Assembly (NCBI GenBank): GCA_030758115.1
Contig: JANREX010000024.1
Span: 1 to 39,462, forward strand
DNA length: 39,462 bases
Origin: Paracoccaceae bacterium
Lineage (GTDB): Bacteria > Pseudomonadota > Alphaproteobacteria > Rhodobacterales > Rhodobacteraceae
Direction of reading: 5' to 3'
Part shown: positions 8,187 through 17,791 of the stretch, piece by piece
How the letters are laid out: the number at the start of each line of letters is the position of its first letter
Position numbering within the stretch: position 1 is the first letter of the stretch
Notes under the pieces: model-generated
Seen by the model: the letters and a program-made list of their open reading frames with translations, nothing else
What the model was told of the DNA's origin: nothing
Databases searched by the model: none
Program-made: the position numbers and the translations under genes

Positions 8187-10010
8187 ATGGACGATCAGAA
8201 CAAGAACCTACTTCTGGCAACAGCACTCAGCTTTGCCGTCATTCTGATTTGGTTCGTGCTGTTCCCGCCGCCGGAACAGCCCGCCGTCGACCCGAACGAT
8301 CCCGCCGTCGCATCGGCGCCGCTGGCGACAACGCCACAGACGGCAACCGGCGACCTGCCATCCGAAACGCAAGCTGCTGTCGCATCCGCAGCCGATACGC
8401 CGCGGATCATGATCGAGACGCCGCGTGTATCCGGGTCGATCTCGCTGCTGGGCGGTCGCATCGATCAGCTGTCGCTCAAGAACTACCGCGTCAGCCAGGA
8501 ACCCGATGCGGATATCGTGACCGTGCTGTCGCCCATCGGCAAGCCAAACGCCTATTACGCCCTCTATGGCTGGGCACCCGGCGCCGGTGTCGCGCCCGAA
8601 GATGTTCCCGGGGCCAATACCTTGTGGCAGCAGGAGGGCAGCAATACGCTCAGCCCGGAAACACCGGTGGATCTGGTGTGGGAAAACGGCAAGGGCCTCA
8701 CGTTCCGGCGTCAGATCGCGATTGACGCGAATTTCATGTTCACCGTCACGCAAAGCGTCGAGAATACCGGCTCGGCCAGCGCCAGCATGGCACCCTACGG
8801 GATCCTTGCCCGCCACGGAGAGCCGCAAGGGCTGAAGAATTTCTTCATCCTGCACGAAGGCCTGATCGCCATGGCCGACGGCACGTTGACCGAGACCGAT
8901 TACAGCGACATGCCGGACTTCGCCTTCAATGATCGCGAAGGCGCGCGCGCCGAAGTGACGCAAGTCACCGAGAATGGCTGGATCGGCTTCACCGATCATT
9001 ACTGGATGTCCACGCTGATCCCGGCGGCTGGCAGCCCCTTCAAATCCGTCGCGAAATACGACAACCAGCGCGATATCTATCAGACCGAAGCCGTGCTGCC
9101 GACGCAGACCGTGGCGCCCGGCCAGACCATCACCGCGGAAACCCGGCTTTTCGCGGGGCCGAAGGAATGGGCGACGATTCGGTCCTATGAAAAGGACGGT
9201 GGCGTCGACCGCTTCCTGGACTCCATCGACTGGGGCTGGTTCTTCTTCCTGACCAAGCCGATCTTTGCGGTCCTGCATTATATCAACGTGGCCTTGGCGG
9301 GCATGGGGCTGACCGGGTCAATGGGCTGGGCCATCATCGGGCTGACGCTGCTGATCAAGGCGCTTCTGTTCCCGCTCGCCTACAAATCCTACGTGTCCAT
9401 GGCGAAGATGAAGGAACTCCAGCCCAAGATGGAGGAGCTGAAGAAAGCGGCCGGCGACGACCGCCAGAAGCTTCAGAAGGACATGATGGAGCTCTACAAG
9501 AAGGAAAAGGTGAACCCCGCCTCGGGCTGTCTGCCGATCCTGCTCCAGATCCCGATCTTCTTCTCGCTCTACAAGGTGATCTTCGTCACCCTCGAATTGC
9601 GCCACGCACCCTGGATCGGCTGGATCACCGACCTCAGCGCGCCGGATCCCAGCTCGCTCTTCAATCTGTTCGGTCTGCTTCCCTGGGACGCGCCCGATCC
9701 CAATTCCTTCATGGCGCTGATATTCATCGGTATTCTGCCGATCCTGCTCGGCATCTCGATGTGGCTGCAGCAGAAGCTGAACCCGGCACCGACGGATCCG
9801 ACACAGGCCATGATCTTTGCCTGGATGCCTTGGGTCTTCATGTTCATGCTGGGCGGCTTCGCCAGCGGGCTGGTGGTCTACTGGATCGCGAACAACACGA
9901 TCACCTTCACGCAACAGTACTTGATCATGCGCAGCCAAGGCTACAATCCCGACGTCTTTGGCAACATCAAGGGCAGCTTCAAGCGCAAGCCGAAAACCGG
10001 CGCGAAGTGA
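8187..10010 (+). CDS. yidC: Membrane protein insertase YidC
   Basis: A 607-residue YidC/Oxa1/Alb3 insertase of the Gram-negative type, which inserts and folds inner-membrane proteins alone or with SecYEG. It begins MDDQNKNLLLATALSFAVIL, a first transmembrane helix at about 8-26. A large periplasmic beta-sandwich domain (about 60-340) follows, then the conserved insertase core of five helices (about 345-590). The core includes the cytoplasmic coiled region rich in MKELQPKMEELKK and the NPASGCLPILLQIPIFFSLYK segment. The tail is basic. The stop codon shares one base with the start of the MOSC gene (TGATG), so the two are probably translationally coupled. Confidence 0.97.
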   Translation: MDDQNKNLLLATALSFAVILIWFVLFPPPEQPAVDPNDPAVASAPLATTPQTATGDLPSETQAAVASAADTPRIMIETPRVSGSISLLGGRIDQLSLKNYRVSQEPDADIVTVLSPIGKPNAYYALYGWAPGAGVAPEDVPGANTLWQQEGSNTLSPETPVDLVWENGKGLTFRRQIAIDANFMFTVTQSVENTGSASASMAPYGILARHGEPQGLKNFFILHEGLIAMADGTLTETDYSDMPDFAFNDREGARAEVTQVTENGWIGFTDHYWMSTLIPAAGSPFKSVAKYDNQRDIYQTEAVLPTQTVAPGQTITAETRLFAGPKEWATIRSYEKDGGVDRFLDSIDWGWFFFLTKPIFAVLHYINVALAGMGLTGSMGWAIIGLTLLIKALLFPLAYKSYVSMAKMKELQPKMEELKKAAGDDRQKLQKDMMELYKKEKVNPASGCLPILLQIPIFFSLYKVIFVTLELRHAPWIGWITDLSAPDPSSLFNLFGLLPWDAPDPNSFMALIFIGILPILLGISMWLQQKLNPAPTDPTQAMIFAWMPWVFMFMLGGFASGLVVYWIANNTITFTQQYLIMRSQGYNPDVFGNIKGSFKRKPKTGAK

Positions 10011-10753
10011 TGGCGCGCCTGGCGCAGATCTGGCGCTATCCTGTCAAGTCGCACGGGCGCGAAGCCATCGCATCGACACGACTGACGGCAGGTGCCTGCC
10101 TGCCAGGAGACAGGATCTGGGCCGTTGCGCATGAAGCATCGAGGGCCGATGACACCGCCTGGTCGCCCTGCTCGGGCTTTACCCGTGTGGCCTCCTCGCC
10201 CGCGCTTGCGGCGATCCGTGCCGAACTGCATGCGGATGGGCAGACCATCACCCTCTCGCACCCGGATCAGGGAAGTCTGACCGTGGCGCCTGATCTGCAG
10301 CCGTCCACCCTGCTGGACTGGGTCCGCCCCTTGACCGCCGAAGGGCGCGCCGCGCCCGCCCGCATCGTGCGCGTCCCCGGTCGCGGCATGACTGACAGCG
10401 ACTACCCATCCCTGACCATCGGCAATCTGGCATCGCATCGCGCGGTCGAGGGCCGCTTGGGCCGGACGCTGCAGATCGAACGCTGGCGCGCCAACCTCTG
10501 GCTCGACGATCTTCCCCCATGGGAGGAGTTCGACTGGATCGGACGCACCATCCAGATCGGAGAGGCAAGCCTGCGCGTGATCGAGCGCACCGGACGCTGT
10601 GCTGCGCCTTCGGCCAATCCCGATACCGGAAAACGCGATAGCGATCTGTTGGGCTTTCTGGAAGAACAGTGGAACCATCAGGATTTCTGCGTCCACGCCG
10701 AGGTCATCACCTCAGGCACCATCGCAATCGGTGACACAGCAAAGGTCGTATGA
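10010..10753 (+). CDS. MOSC domain protein
   Basis: A 247-residue protein with an N-terminal MOSC beta-barrel segment (IWRYPVKSHGRE, 8-18) and a C-terminal MOSC core that contains the conserved Cys197 in ERTGRCAAPSANP followed by TGKRD. MOSC proteins are predicted sulfur carriers or molybdenum-cofactor-dependent reductases related to the C-terminal domain of eukaryotic Moco sulfurase and to YcbX/YiiM. No ferredoxin domain is fused here. The substrate is unknown. It overlaps yidC by one base and engB by four, and yidC-MOSC-engB is a recurrent Roseobacter arrangement (recollection). Confidence 0.88.
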   Translation: MARLAQIWRYPVKSHGREAIASTRLTAGACLPGDRIWAVAHEASRADDTAWSPCSGFTRVASSPALAAIRAELHADGQTITLSHPDQGSLTVAPDLQPSTLLDWVRPLTAEGRAAPARIVRVPGRGMTDSDYPSLTIGNLASHRAVEGRLGRTLQIERWRANLWLDDLPPWEEFDWIGRTIQIGEASLRVIERTGRCAAPSANPDTGKRDSDLLGFLEEQWNHQDFCVHAEVITSGTIAIGDTAKVV

Positions 10754-11406
10754 TGCAACAACTTCCCTTCCCCCTCGCAGAAGAGCCGGATGCACAGACG
10801 GCTGAAATCGGACGCCTTCTTTTTGCCGGTGAGACCGAGTTTCTCAAAGGTGTTGTCGCCATGTCCGGCCTGCCGCCCGCAGACCGGATCGAGGTGTGTT
10901 TCGCAGGTCGTTCGAACGTGGGGAAATCCAGCCTGATCAATGCCCTGACCGGGCGTAAAGGACTGGCGCGCGCCTCGAACACGCCGGGACGCACGCAGGA
11001 AATCAACTTCTTCACAGTCGGGACCAGGCATTACCTGGTCGACCTTCCAGGCTATGGCTATGCAAACGCGCCGGTGGCCGTCGTCGCCAAATGGCAGAAA
11101 CTGCTCAAGCAATATCTGTCAGGCCGCCAGACCCTGCGCCGCGCCTTCGTGCTGATCGACGCGCGCCACGGGGTCAAGCCGGTCGACGAGGAAATCCTGT
11201 CCCTGATGGACAGCTCTGCGCTGGCCTTTCAGGTGGTGCTGACCAAGACGGACAAGATCAAGACCTCGGAGCGCGATGCGGTTCTGGCCCAGGTTCGCGG
11301 TGCGCTGGCAAAGCATCCTGCCGCCTTCCCCGAGATCATCCTGACCTCTTCCGAAAAGGGTGAAGGCATCGCCACCCTGCGCGCCGTGATCGCCACGCTG
11401 GTCTGA
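10750..11406 (+). CDS. engB: Ribosome biogenesis GTPase EngB (YihA/YsxC)
   Basis: A 218-residue TRAFAC GTPase with G1 GRSNVGKSS, the G2 threonine in PGRTQ, G3 DLPGYG, G4 TKTD and G5 SSEKG. EngB acts in late assembly of the large ribosomal subunit. Two adjacent ATG codons (10750 and 10753) could start translation; the first gives an ATGA overlap with the MOSC gene. It is the last gene of the plus-strand yidC operon and is followed by an element with two hairpins. Confidence 0.95.
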   Translation: MMQQLPFPLAEEPDAQTAEIGRLLFAGETEFLKGVVAMSGLPPADRIEVCFAGRSNVGKSSLINALTGRKGLARASNTPGRTQEINFFTVGTRHYLVDLPGYGYANAPVAVVAKWQKLLKQYLSGRQTLRRAFVLIDARHGVKPVDEEILSLMDSSALAFQVVLTKTDKIKTSERDAVLAQVRGALAKHPAAFPEIILTSSEKGEGIATLRAVIATLV

Positions 11407-11420
11407 CCTGCTTTCTTCTT

Positions 11421-11478
11421 GCCCGAAATATCCCGGGGGGAGCGTTCGCCGCAGGCGAACGCTGGGGGCGGCGCCCCC
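11421..11478. repeat. Two-hairpin intergenic element between convergent genes
   Basis: After GCCCGAAATATCCCGGGGGG come two perfect inverted repeats: 11441-11450 with 11454-11463 (10-bp stem, 3-base loop) and 11464-11469 with 11473-11478 (GGGGGC/GCCCCC, 3-base loop). It sits between the tail-to-tail genes engB and the SDR gene, so it probably serves as a bidirectional terminator. The layout (an AAATA-CCC(G)n core followed by a GC-rich hairpin) resembles a dispersed intergenic element I recall from other Rhodobacterales genomes. That resemblance is not tested here. Confidence 0.55.
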
Positions 11479-11493
11479 CCTGTCCCGGTTCGT

Positions 11494-12228
11494 TCACACG
11501 TGCTGGCCGCCGTTCACCTCGATCTCGGTCCCGGTGATATAGGACGACTGGTCGGAGCACAGGAAAAAGATCGTCGCCGCCACCTCATCCGGTTGGCCCA
11601 GACGCCGCATCGGCAGTTTCTCGACGATCTTGTCCGTACCCGGCGACAGGATCGAGGTTTCCACCTCGCCCGGCGCCACGGCATTCACGCGCACGCCGAA
11701 CGGGCCGAAATCATGGGCCATCTCGCGGGTCAGCGCCGCCAATGCGGCCTTGGACGTGGAATAGGCCGCGCCGGCGAAAGGATGCACGCGCGCACCTGCG
11801 ATCGAGGTGATGTTGACCACTGATCCCTGCGCGGCGGCCAACTCTTCCTTCAGCCCACGTGCCAGCACGACCGAGGCGAAGAAATTCACATGGAATACAT
11901 GCCCCCATGTCCGCAGATCGGTACTGATCGTATTCAGCCGCTCGCCCGTGTTTCCCTTGGGCGAAATGCCCGCATTGTTGACCAGCGCATCCAGCCGCCC
12001 GTCCAGCCGCTCGCGGATATCGGTCAGTTTCGCGATCGTGTCCTTGGGATCGGCAAGATCGATCTGCACGTGGTTATCGGCCCCGCCACCCCAAGGGCAT
12101 TCTGCCGGAAAAGCGTGGCGCGAACAGGTGATGACGCGCCAGCCTTCGGCGTTGAACCTTCGCACCGTGGCATGCCCGATCCCGCGGCTTGCCCCGGTCA
12201 GCAGCAATGTCTTCTGTCTGTCACCCAT
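11494..12228 (-). CDS. Short-chain dehydrogenase/reductase (SDR)
   Basis: A 244-residue classical SDR. The NAD(P)-binding motif TGASRGIG (11-18) opens the Rossmann fold, NNAG (84-87) follows, and the catalytic residues are Ser142, Tyr156 and Lys160 (YSTSK). The C-terminal part has the family pattern [10 protein letters not shown] and [11 protein letters not shown]. The substrate cannot be deduced. The frame is open for 52 more codons upstream, and an ATG seven codons earlier (12249) is possible. The start at 12228 places the Rossmann motif at the usual distance. It is transcribed divergently from argB and convergently with engB. Confidence 0.88.
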   Translation of the reverse strand: MGDRQKTLLLTGASRGIGHATVRRFNAEGWRVITCSRHAFPAECPWGGGADNHVQIDLADPKDTIAKLTDIRERLDGRLDALVNNAGISPKGNTGERLNTISTDLRTWGHVFHVNFFASVVLARGLKEELAAAQGSVVNITSIAGARVHPFAGAAYSTSKAALAALTREMAHDFGPFGVRVNAVAPGEVETSILSPGTDKIVEKLPMRRLGQPDEVAATIFFLCSDQSSYITGTEIEVNGGQHV

Positions 12229-12240
12229 GCATGGCACCCC

Positions 12241-12269
12241 TTGTTGCATTGCTGCGCCGAGCCTATCAC
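12241..12269 (+). promoter_or_regulatory. Possible argB promoter
   Basis: In the 118-base gap between the divergent SDR and argB genes, TTGTTG (12241-12246) and TATCAC (12264-12269) are 17 bases apart, ending 77 bases before the argB start. The boxes are moderate matches. I saw no repeated ARG-box-like operator beside them. Confidence 0.35.
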
Positions 12270-12346
12270 TTAGCTTGGCCGATACAACGCGACACTTGGC
12301 AGGCGGGACCCCAGCCGATAGGACAAGGGGGCAAGAGGAACACGGG

Positions 12347-13216
12347 ATGAAGAAAAGAGACATGAACCGCGACTGGATCGCCACCGCCCGGACCCTGTCC
12401 GAGGCCCTGCCCTACCTGCAACGCTACGCCGGGGCCATTGTCGTCATCAAGTTCGGCGGTCATGCGATGGGCGACGACGAGGCGATGGATACATTCGCCC
12501 GCGATATCGTGCTGATGCGACAGGTTGGTGTGAACCCGGTCATCGTTCATGGCGGCGGCCCGATGATCAACGAGATGCTGGACAAGTTGCAGATCAAGTC
12601 CGATTTCGTGCGCGGCAAGCGGGTGACCGATGAAGCCACGATGGAAGTGGTGGAAATGATCCTGTCCGGCCGGGTCAACAAGCGGATCGTCCAGGCCATC
12701 AATGCGCAGGGCGGCCGTGCCGTCGGGCTGTCGGGCAAGGATGCGAACCTGATCTTCTGCAAGCAGACCAACCCGGAGCTTGGGCTGGTTGGCACCCCGT
12801 CCGAGATCGACCCCTCGATCCTGCGGACATTGTTCGATGCGGGCGTGATCCCTGTCATTGCCCCTCTGGGCGCTGGCCATAATGGCGAGACATACAACAT
12901 CAATGGCGACACCGCCGCAGGCGCGATTGCCGCAGCGCTCAAGGCTGACCGGTTGTTGTTGCTGACGGATGTGGCCGGGGTGAAGAACAAGGAAGGCGAG
13001 GTTCTGACCGCGATCACCGCCGAGCAGATTCGCGAAATGACGGCAGATGGCACCATCGCCGGCGGCATGATCCCCAAGACCGAAACCGCGCTTGAGGCGA
13101 TCGAAGGCGGTGTGCGGGCCGTTGTCATTCTGGACGGGCGCGCGCCCAATGCGACGCTTCTGGAACTGTTCACGGAACATGGCGCAGGCTCGTTGATTCG
13201 CGCCAGTTTCGATTGA
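12347..13216 (+). CDS. argB: Acetylglutamate kinase
   Basis: A 289-residue N-acetyl-L-glutamate kinase, the second step of arginine biosynthesis via the acetylated pathway. It shows the phosphate-binding [10 protein letters not shown], the substrate loop [15 protein letters not shown], the [16 protein letters not shown] nucleotide region and [10 protein letters not shown]. An N-terminal helix (about 6-27, including [10 protein letters not shown]) precedes the kinase core. This feature is typical of hexameric, arginine-inhibited enzymes, so feedback control by arginine is likely. Two starts are possible (12347 and 12362); the first follows GGGGGCAAGAGGAA. The stop overlaps the next gene. Confidence 0.96.
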   Translation: MKKRDMNRDWIATARTLSEALPYLQRYAGAIVVIKFGGHAMGDDEAMDTFARDIVLMRQVGVNPVIVHGGGPMINEMLDKLQIKSDFVRGKRVTDEATMEVVEMILSGRVNKRIVQAINAQGGRAVGLSGKDANLIFCKQTNPELGLVGTPSEIDPSILRTLFDAGVIPVIAPLGAGHNGETYNINGDTAAGAIAAALKADRLLLLTDVAGVKNKEGEVLTAITAEQIREMTADGTIAGGMIPKTETALEAIEGGVRAVVILDGRAPNATLLELFTEHGAGSLIRASFD

Positions 13217-13887
13217 GCCAGGCCAAGACACCAGCGCAAGGCATGCAGGCGGTGCTGGCGGCGGCCAATGCCGTTCATCTGGATATCGCGGGCGCGTTCC
13301 ATCCGCGCCCGGATCAGGGGTGCCCGCCCGGCACAGGCACCTTGCTGCTGCTGTCCCCGCTTGAGCCGCAGTTCTGGCCGGCCTTCACCGACAGCGTCGA
13401 ATACCGCGATGGTGCACCTGACCCGATGGACCGTTGGTCAGCACGGGTCACAGGGCAATTGGCCCGGGATCTTGGTGCGACCGCGCTTTTTCCCTTTGGC
13501 GGCCCGCCGTTTCACCCGTTCTACTCCTGGGCGCTGGCCTCGGGGCGGGCCTGGGCCTCACCTGTCAGGTTGCTTGTCCATGATCGCGCGGGCTTGTTCA
13601 TATCCTACCGCGGAGCTTTGGCCCTGCCGGGGCGGATGGAGCTTCCACCGCCCAGTGACGCCATGCCCTGCACGACATGCGCAGACAGGCCATGCCTGTC
13701 AGCCTGCCCCATCGGCGCACTGGGGGCGGATGGCTATGATGTCCCGGCATGCCGTGCCCATATTGCAGGCAACGCGGGTCGCGATTGCGTCGAAGGCGGC
13801 TGTCTGGTGCGCAGGGCCTGTCCCGTCAGCGCGCGCCATGGCAGATTACCGGAACAATCCGCCTTTCACATGAAAGCCTTTCGATGA
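13213..13887 (+). CDS. Ferredoxin-like protein with two predicted 4Fe-4S clusters
   Basis: With a TTG start that overlaps the argB stop (TTGA), the protein has 224 residues; an ATG at 13243 would remove ten. A C-terminal iron-sulfur module contains Cys153-x2-Cys156-x4-Cys161-x3-Cys165-Pro and Cys192-x4-Cys197-x5-Cys203-Pro, a pattern seen in QueG-like and dicluster ferredoxin domains. The N-terminal 145 residues have no motif I recognise beyond [10 protein letters not shown] and [13 protein letters not shown]. It probably transfers electrons; the partner is unknown. It sits between argB and a SixA-like phosphatase with overlaps on both sides, so it is part of the same transcript. Confidence 0.82.
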   Translation: MSQAKTPAQGMQAVLAAANAVHLDIAGAFHPRPDQGCPPGTGTLLLLSPLEPQFWPAFTDSVEYRDGAPDPMDRWSARVTGQLARDLGATALFPFGGPPFHPFYSWALASGRAWASPVRLLVHDRAGLFISYRGALALPGRMELPPPSDAMPCTTCADRPCLSACPIGALGADGYDVPACRAHIAGNAGRDCVEGGCLVRRACPVSARHGRLPEQSAFHMKAFR

Positions 13888-14375
13888 CCCTGACACTGAT
13901 CCTGATGCGCCATGCAAAATCCGATTGGGGCAGTCCCGGTCTTGCCGATCATGATCGCCCGCTGAACAGCCGGGGATTGCGGGATGCGCCCGCGATGGGG
14001 CAATGGCTGCGGGACAAGGGCCATCTTCCCGATCAGGTCCTCTGTTCCACCGCCATGCGGACCCGGCAGACATTGGAGGGGCTCAGGATCGACGCGGCCA
14101 CGGCATTCCTGCCGGCGCTCTATCATGCCGACCCGGACACCATGCTTGACGCCTTGCAGCAGGCGCAAGGGCGCAGGGTCCTCATGATCGGGCACAACCC
14201 CGGCATTGCCGCATTTGCAGATGACATGCTGCAACGCGCCCCGGACCATCCCAGGTTCCACGACTATCCGACCTGCGCCACGCTTGTCGCCGAATTCGAC
14301 TTGGAAAGCTGGGCGGATCTTCGTCCCGCAACCGGCCGCGCCCTGGATTTCGTGATCCCTGCGGATCTGACCTAG
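13884..14375 (+). CDS. SixA-like histidine phosphatase
   Basis: A 163-residue member of the histidine phosphatase (phosphoglycerate-mutase-like) superfamily. The phosphoacceptor is His10 in LMRHAKSDW, with Arg9 and Arg59 and the second catalytic His104 in MIGHNPGI. SixA proteins dephosphorylate phosphohistidine proteins in some bacteria; the substrate here is unknown. It overlaps the Fe-S gene by ATGA and ends just before a bidirectional terminator. Confidence 0.9.
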   Translation: MTLTLILMRHAKSDWGSPGLADHDRPLNSRGLRDAPAMGQWLRDKGHLPDQVLCSTAMRTRQTLEGLRIDAATAFLPALYHADPDTMLDALQQAQGRRVLMIGHNPGIAAFADDMLQRAPDHPRFHDYPTCATLVAEFDLESWADLRPATGRALDFVIPADLT

Positions 14376-14385
14376 CCGACATGCA

Positions 14386-14409
14386 AAACGCCGCCCGGAG
14401 GCGGCGTTT
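14386..14409. terminator. Bidirectional intrinsic terminator
   Basis: A perfect 10-bp inverted repeat, AAACGCCGCC (14386-14395) and GGCGGCGTTT (14400-14409) with loop CGGA, lies between the convergent phosphatase gene and aapP. The ends of the stem provide T-runs in both directions (GTTTCTC on plus, GTTTTGC on minus). Confidence 0.85.
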
Positions 14410-14432
14410 CTCGTAGACCTTGCCTGATCGGC

Positions 14433-15200
14433 CTAGTGCCCCAGGATCTGGCTGAGGAACAGCTTGGTGCGTTCGGACTGCGGATTGTTGAAGAACTCTT
14501 CCGGTTCGTTCTGTTCCACGATCTGCCCCTGATCCATGAAGATCACGCGGTTCGCCACCTGACGGGCAAAGCCCATCTCATGCGTCACGCAGAGCATGGT
14601 CATGCCTTCTTCGGCCAGGCTGACCATCGTATCCAGCACTTCCTTGATCATCTCGGGGTCCAGTGCCGATGTCGGCTCGTCGAACAGCATGATCCGGGGA
14701 CGCATGCACAAAGACCGGGCAATCGCCACGCGCTGCTGCTGACCGCCGGACAACTGGCCGGGATATTTGTCGGCCTGTTCGGGGATCTTAACCTTGGTCA
14801 GGAAATGCATCGCGATTTCCTCGGCCTCGCGCTTGGGGATCTTGCGGACCCAGATCGGCGCAAGGGTGCAGTTCTCAAGGATCGTCAGATGCGGGAAGAG
14901 GTTGAAATGCTGGAACACCATGCCGACCTCGGACCGGATACGGTCGATGTTCTTGATGTCCGACGACAGCACGGTTCCATCCACTGTTATCTTGCCCTTC
15001 TGGTGTTCTTCCAGCGCGTTGATGCAGCGGATCAGGGTGGATTTGCCCGACCCTGACGGCCCTGCGATAACGATACGCTCACCGCGATAAACGGTCAGAT
15101 CGATGTCTCGCAGCACATGAAAACTGCCATACCACTTGTTCATATTCTCGATGGAAATCGCCACTTCATCCGAAATCTTTTTTTCTACATATGCAGCCAT
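14433..15200 (-). CDS. aapP: Amino-acid ABC transporter ATP-binding protein AapP
   Basis: A 255-residue ABC ATPase of the polar amino-acid uptake family. Walker A GPSGSGKS (47-54), the signature [14 protein letters not shown] (from 150), Walker B MLFDEP (171-176) and the H-loop VTHEMG are all present. It energises import by AapQ/AapM of solute captured by AapJ. It is last in the J-Q-M-P order known from Rhizobium, 14 bases after aapM. Its body is about as GC-rich as the surrounding chromosome (60% in one 60-base line at 14641), whereas the first 25 or so codons and the three upstream genes are much lower. Confidence 0.93.
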   Translation of the reverse strand: MAAYVEKKISDEVAISIENMNKWYGSFHVLRDIDLTVYRGERIVIAGPSGSGKSTLIRCINALEEHQKGKITVDGTVLSSDIKNIDRIRSEVGMVFQHFNLFPHLTILENCTLAPIWVRKIPKREAEEIAMHFLTKVKIPEQADKYPGQLSGGQQQRVAIARSLCMRPRIMLFDEPTSALDPEMIKEVLDTMVSLAEEGMTMLCVTHEMGFARQVANRVIFMDQGQIVEQNEPEEFFNNPQSERTKLFLSQILGH

Positions 15201-15214
15201 GTCAGTGGCCCTCC

Positions 15215-16516
15215 TTAACGATAGTCAGTATTGAGCTGACGCTCAAGCCACTGAGAATATTGTGAAATGCCGTAGCAAACGACGAAGAAAAGGATGGCAG
15301 CAAATCCGAAAAGTTCCCAGTAGACGCCGTTCCATTCTGTCGAGGCCAGGATCGGGCCGCGAATCATGCCGACCATATCGAACATCGATATTACAGAAAC
15401 TAGGGTGGTGTCTTTGAACAGGCCAACGGCCACATTTACGATTCCGGGGATAGAGATCTTGAGCGCTTGCGGCAGGATGATCAGCCGCATTGCCTGAGGG
15501 TAATCAAGACCAAGGCTGTCAGCAGCCTCATACTGGCCACTGGGTAAGGCGGCCAAACCACCTCGGATCACCTCGGCGATATAGGCGGCCGAGAACATGG
15601 TGATCATAATTATGACGCGTAAGATCAAATCAAACGTTGTTCCTGGAGGCAAGAAATAAGCCAGCACAACGTTTGCCACGAACAGGAGCGTGATCAAGGG
15701 CACGCCCCGGATGAACTCGATGAAAACAACGCAGATCCACTTAACGATCGGCATATTGGACTGACGCCCCAAGGCCAGCGCGATGCCCAGCGGTAGCGAT
15801 AGAGATACGCAAACGGTGCCGAGCATCATGTTCAGCATGAAGCCGCCTATGTCACGCGAGGAAACTGCTTCTAGCAGGGGTTTTTCAGGGGCCAGCACAT
15901 CCATTAGTATCCCGCCCGACCACCATACAACCGCTGCCGCCGTAACAGCGCTGAACAAACCGGCAGCAAAGGATCTTGTTACCATGCTGCGATACAGAAC
16001 ATAGCCTGCAACAAAGCCCAAGAAAGTCATAACTGGTATAAGAATGGTGCCGCCCCAGATCAGCCAGAATGCAAGGAAGGGGTAGATTGCCGAAAAAAGC
16101 AGCAACCAGCGCGGCATGTACATCGCGAACATAATGGGAGCCACGGCTACCAAAAGAAGTACAAAAGCCAGTGTCGGGCGCCAGTATTCGGAGCTGGGGT
16201 ATTTGAATCCGAAGAGCAGTTGGTTCCAACGTTCTGTCAAGACCGCAAAACAACCTCCACTTGCACCCTCAAGAAGCTCGCGGCAGGCACGAATGGAAGG
16301 AGCATCCCAAATACCGTTCAAAAGCCACGGCAAAAAGGCCATAAGCAGATAATAGACGACTAAAAGCGATAATATGGTGAGAAGGGAGTTTCCGACACCA
16401 TCGAAAAGGTTTGACCGGATCCAGTGGACGAAGCCCCTTTCTGCAGCTGGGGGCGCCTGCTCATTTAGCATGGCTTTGCGTACGAAGGCAGCAGTTTGCG
16501 CTTTGGCGTGGGCCAT
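15215..16516 (-). CDS. aapM: Amino-acid ABC transporter permease AapM
   Basis: A 433-residue integral membrane permease with a long N-terminal part containing several hydrophobic helices, then a HisMQ-type core (about 215-425). The EAA loop that contacts the ATPase is present as [19 protein letters not shown] followed by PQAL. It forms the membrane channel with AapQ. Length and layout match AapM of rhizobia. The gene is unusually AT-rich for this window (22 of 60 GC in the line at 15601). It starts three bases from the end of aapQ. Confidence 0.92.
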   Translation of the reverse strand: MAHAKAQTAAFVRKAMLNEQAPPAAERGFVHWIRSNLFDGVGNSLLTILSLLVVYYLLMAFLPWLLNGIWDAPSIRACRELLEGASGGCFAVLTERWNQLLFGFKYPSSEYWRPTLAFVLLLVAVAPIMFAMYMPRWLLLFSAIYPFLAFWLIWGGTILIPVMTFLGFVAGYVLYRSMVTRSFAAGLFSAVTAAAVVWWSGGILMDVLAPEKPLLEAVSSRDIGGFMLNMMLGTVCVSLSLPLGIALALGRQSNMPIVKWICVVFIEFIRGVPLITLLFVANVVLAYFLPPGTTFDLILRVIIMITMFSAAYIAEVIRGGLAALPSGQYEAADSLGLDYPQAMRLIILPQALKISIPGIVNVAVGLFKDTTLVSVISMFDMVGMIRGPILASTEWNGVYWELFGFAAILFFVVCYGISQYSQWLERQLNTDYR

Positions 16517-16519
16517 GGC

Positions 16520-17734
16520 TCAACGCTCCTTCAGCTTGATGGATTTGTTGTAGATATTCATCAGCGCAGAGATCGACAAGCTAATGGAAAGGTAGAACAA
16601 CATCAGAAGAAGCACCGCCTCGATCGCGCGGCCTGTCTGATTCAGGGTGATCCCCCCCAAAGTGCCCGTGATGTCCATGTAGCCCACGGCAATGGCGAGC
16701 GAACTGTTCTTGGTTATGTTGAGGTATTGCGAGATCAGGGGCGGAATTATAACGCGCAGCGCCTGCGGCAGGATCACAAGGTTCATAATACGGTTGGGAC
16801 GCAACCCGAGGGAGGCTGCCGCCTCGGTCTGGCCCTTGCTCACAGCTTGAATACCAGCGCGGACGTTTTCAGCGATAAAGGCTCCGGTGTAGATTGCAAG
16901 AGCGAACCACAGCGCGATCAGCGGGCTTTGGATGTTAATACCGCCCTGAAAGTTGAAGCGGGTCAGTTCGGGAAAGTCGAGCGAAACAGGACGGCCCAGA
17001 ACGAAGAACATTAAGATGGTCGGAAGGAAGAAAATTGCAACCGAGGGCCAAAACGTAGGCAAAAGGCGGCCTGTATCAAAAAGCAACTTAGTAGCATAGC
17101 GCTTAAAGGCGAAGATCCCAATGACCGAAGCTGCTAGGATCGCTGCCAGGAATGCGGCGCCGGGGCCGAAGACCGGGGCAGGCATGTAAATGCCGCGATT
17201 GGTGAAGGCGAAGGCATTGAAGGGCATGGAGGCCGTGGCAGCGTCACCGCGGAACGCACTCGGAGCAGGCAGTACGGCAGTCATTATTGTAAAGATGATG
17301 ATAATCCAGATCAGCACCGGCACATTGCGGAACGCCTCGACATAAACGGCCATCAATTTACGCACCAACCAGTTTTTGGATAACCGCAGAACACCTGCGA
17401 ACACTCCCAACAGGGTTGCAGTTACACATGCTAGAAAGGCCACAAGTAGGGTGTTGAGGATACCGACAACAGCGGCACGCCAATGGCTGGATTGGCTGTC
17501 ATATTCAACCAGACGCTGGTTGATGTCATATCCCGCGGGGTCGCCAAGAAAGTTGTAGCTAATGTTGAGACCCGCGGCACGCAGGTTAGCCATCAGGTTG
17601 GACCCTAGATAACCAAAGGCAGCTACAAGCAGTATCAAGGCGACTAATTGAAATGTATAAGAGCGGAAGCGCGTGTCATTCAACAGCATGTTTAGCCGAA
17701 AAGACTCACGCGGCGGTTCGCTGAGTGGTGACAT
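16520..17734 (-). CDS. aapQ: Amino-acid ABC transporter permease AapQ
   Basis: A 404-residue permease paralogous to AapM. It has a first helix at about 28-48 and further hydrophobic segments on both sides of an extracytoplasmic region, with a HisMQ core ending in the EAA motif (SKGQTEAAASLGLRPNRIM, then ILPQALRVIIPP). It pairs with AapM in the inner membrane. A 128-base gap containing a strong hairpin separates it from aapJ, so the permease genes are probably expressed at a lower level than the binding protein. Confidence 0.92.
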   Translation of the reverse strand: MSPLSEPPRESFRLNMLLNDTRFRSYTFQLVALILLVAAFGYLGSNLMANLRAAGLNISYNFLGDPAGYDINQRLVEYDSQSSHWRAAVVGILNTLLVAFLACVTATLLGVFAGVLRLSKNWLVRKLMAVYVEAFRNVPVLIWIIIIFTIMTAVLPAPSAFRGDAATASMPFNAFAFTNRGIYMPAPVFGPGAAFLAAILAASVIGIFAFKRYATKLLFDTGRLLPTFWPSVAIFFLPTILMFFVLGRPVSLDFPELTRFNFQGGINIQSPLIALWFALAIYTGAFIAENVRAGIQAVSKGQTEAAASLGLRPNRIMNLVILPQALRVIIPPLISQYLNITKNSSLAIAVGYMDITGTLGGITLNQTGRAIEAVLLLMLFYLSISLSISALMNIYNKSIKLKER

Positions 17735-17791
17735 ATTTTTCCCCGGTAGCTCTGCAGGCCCTTACTTGGCGAGCTTTTCCCGCTCTTGTGA

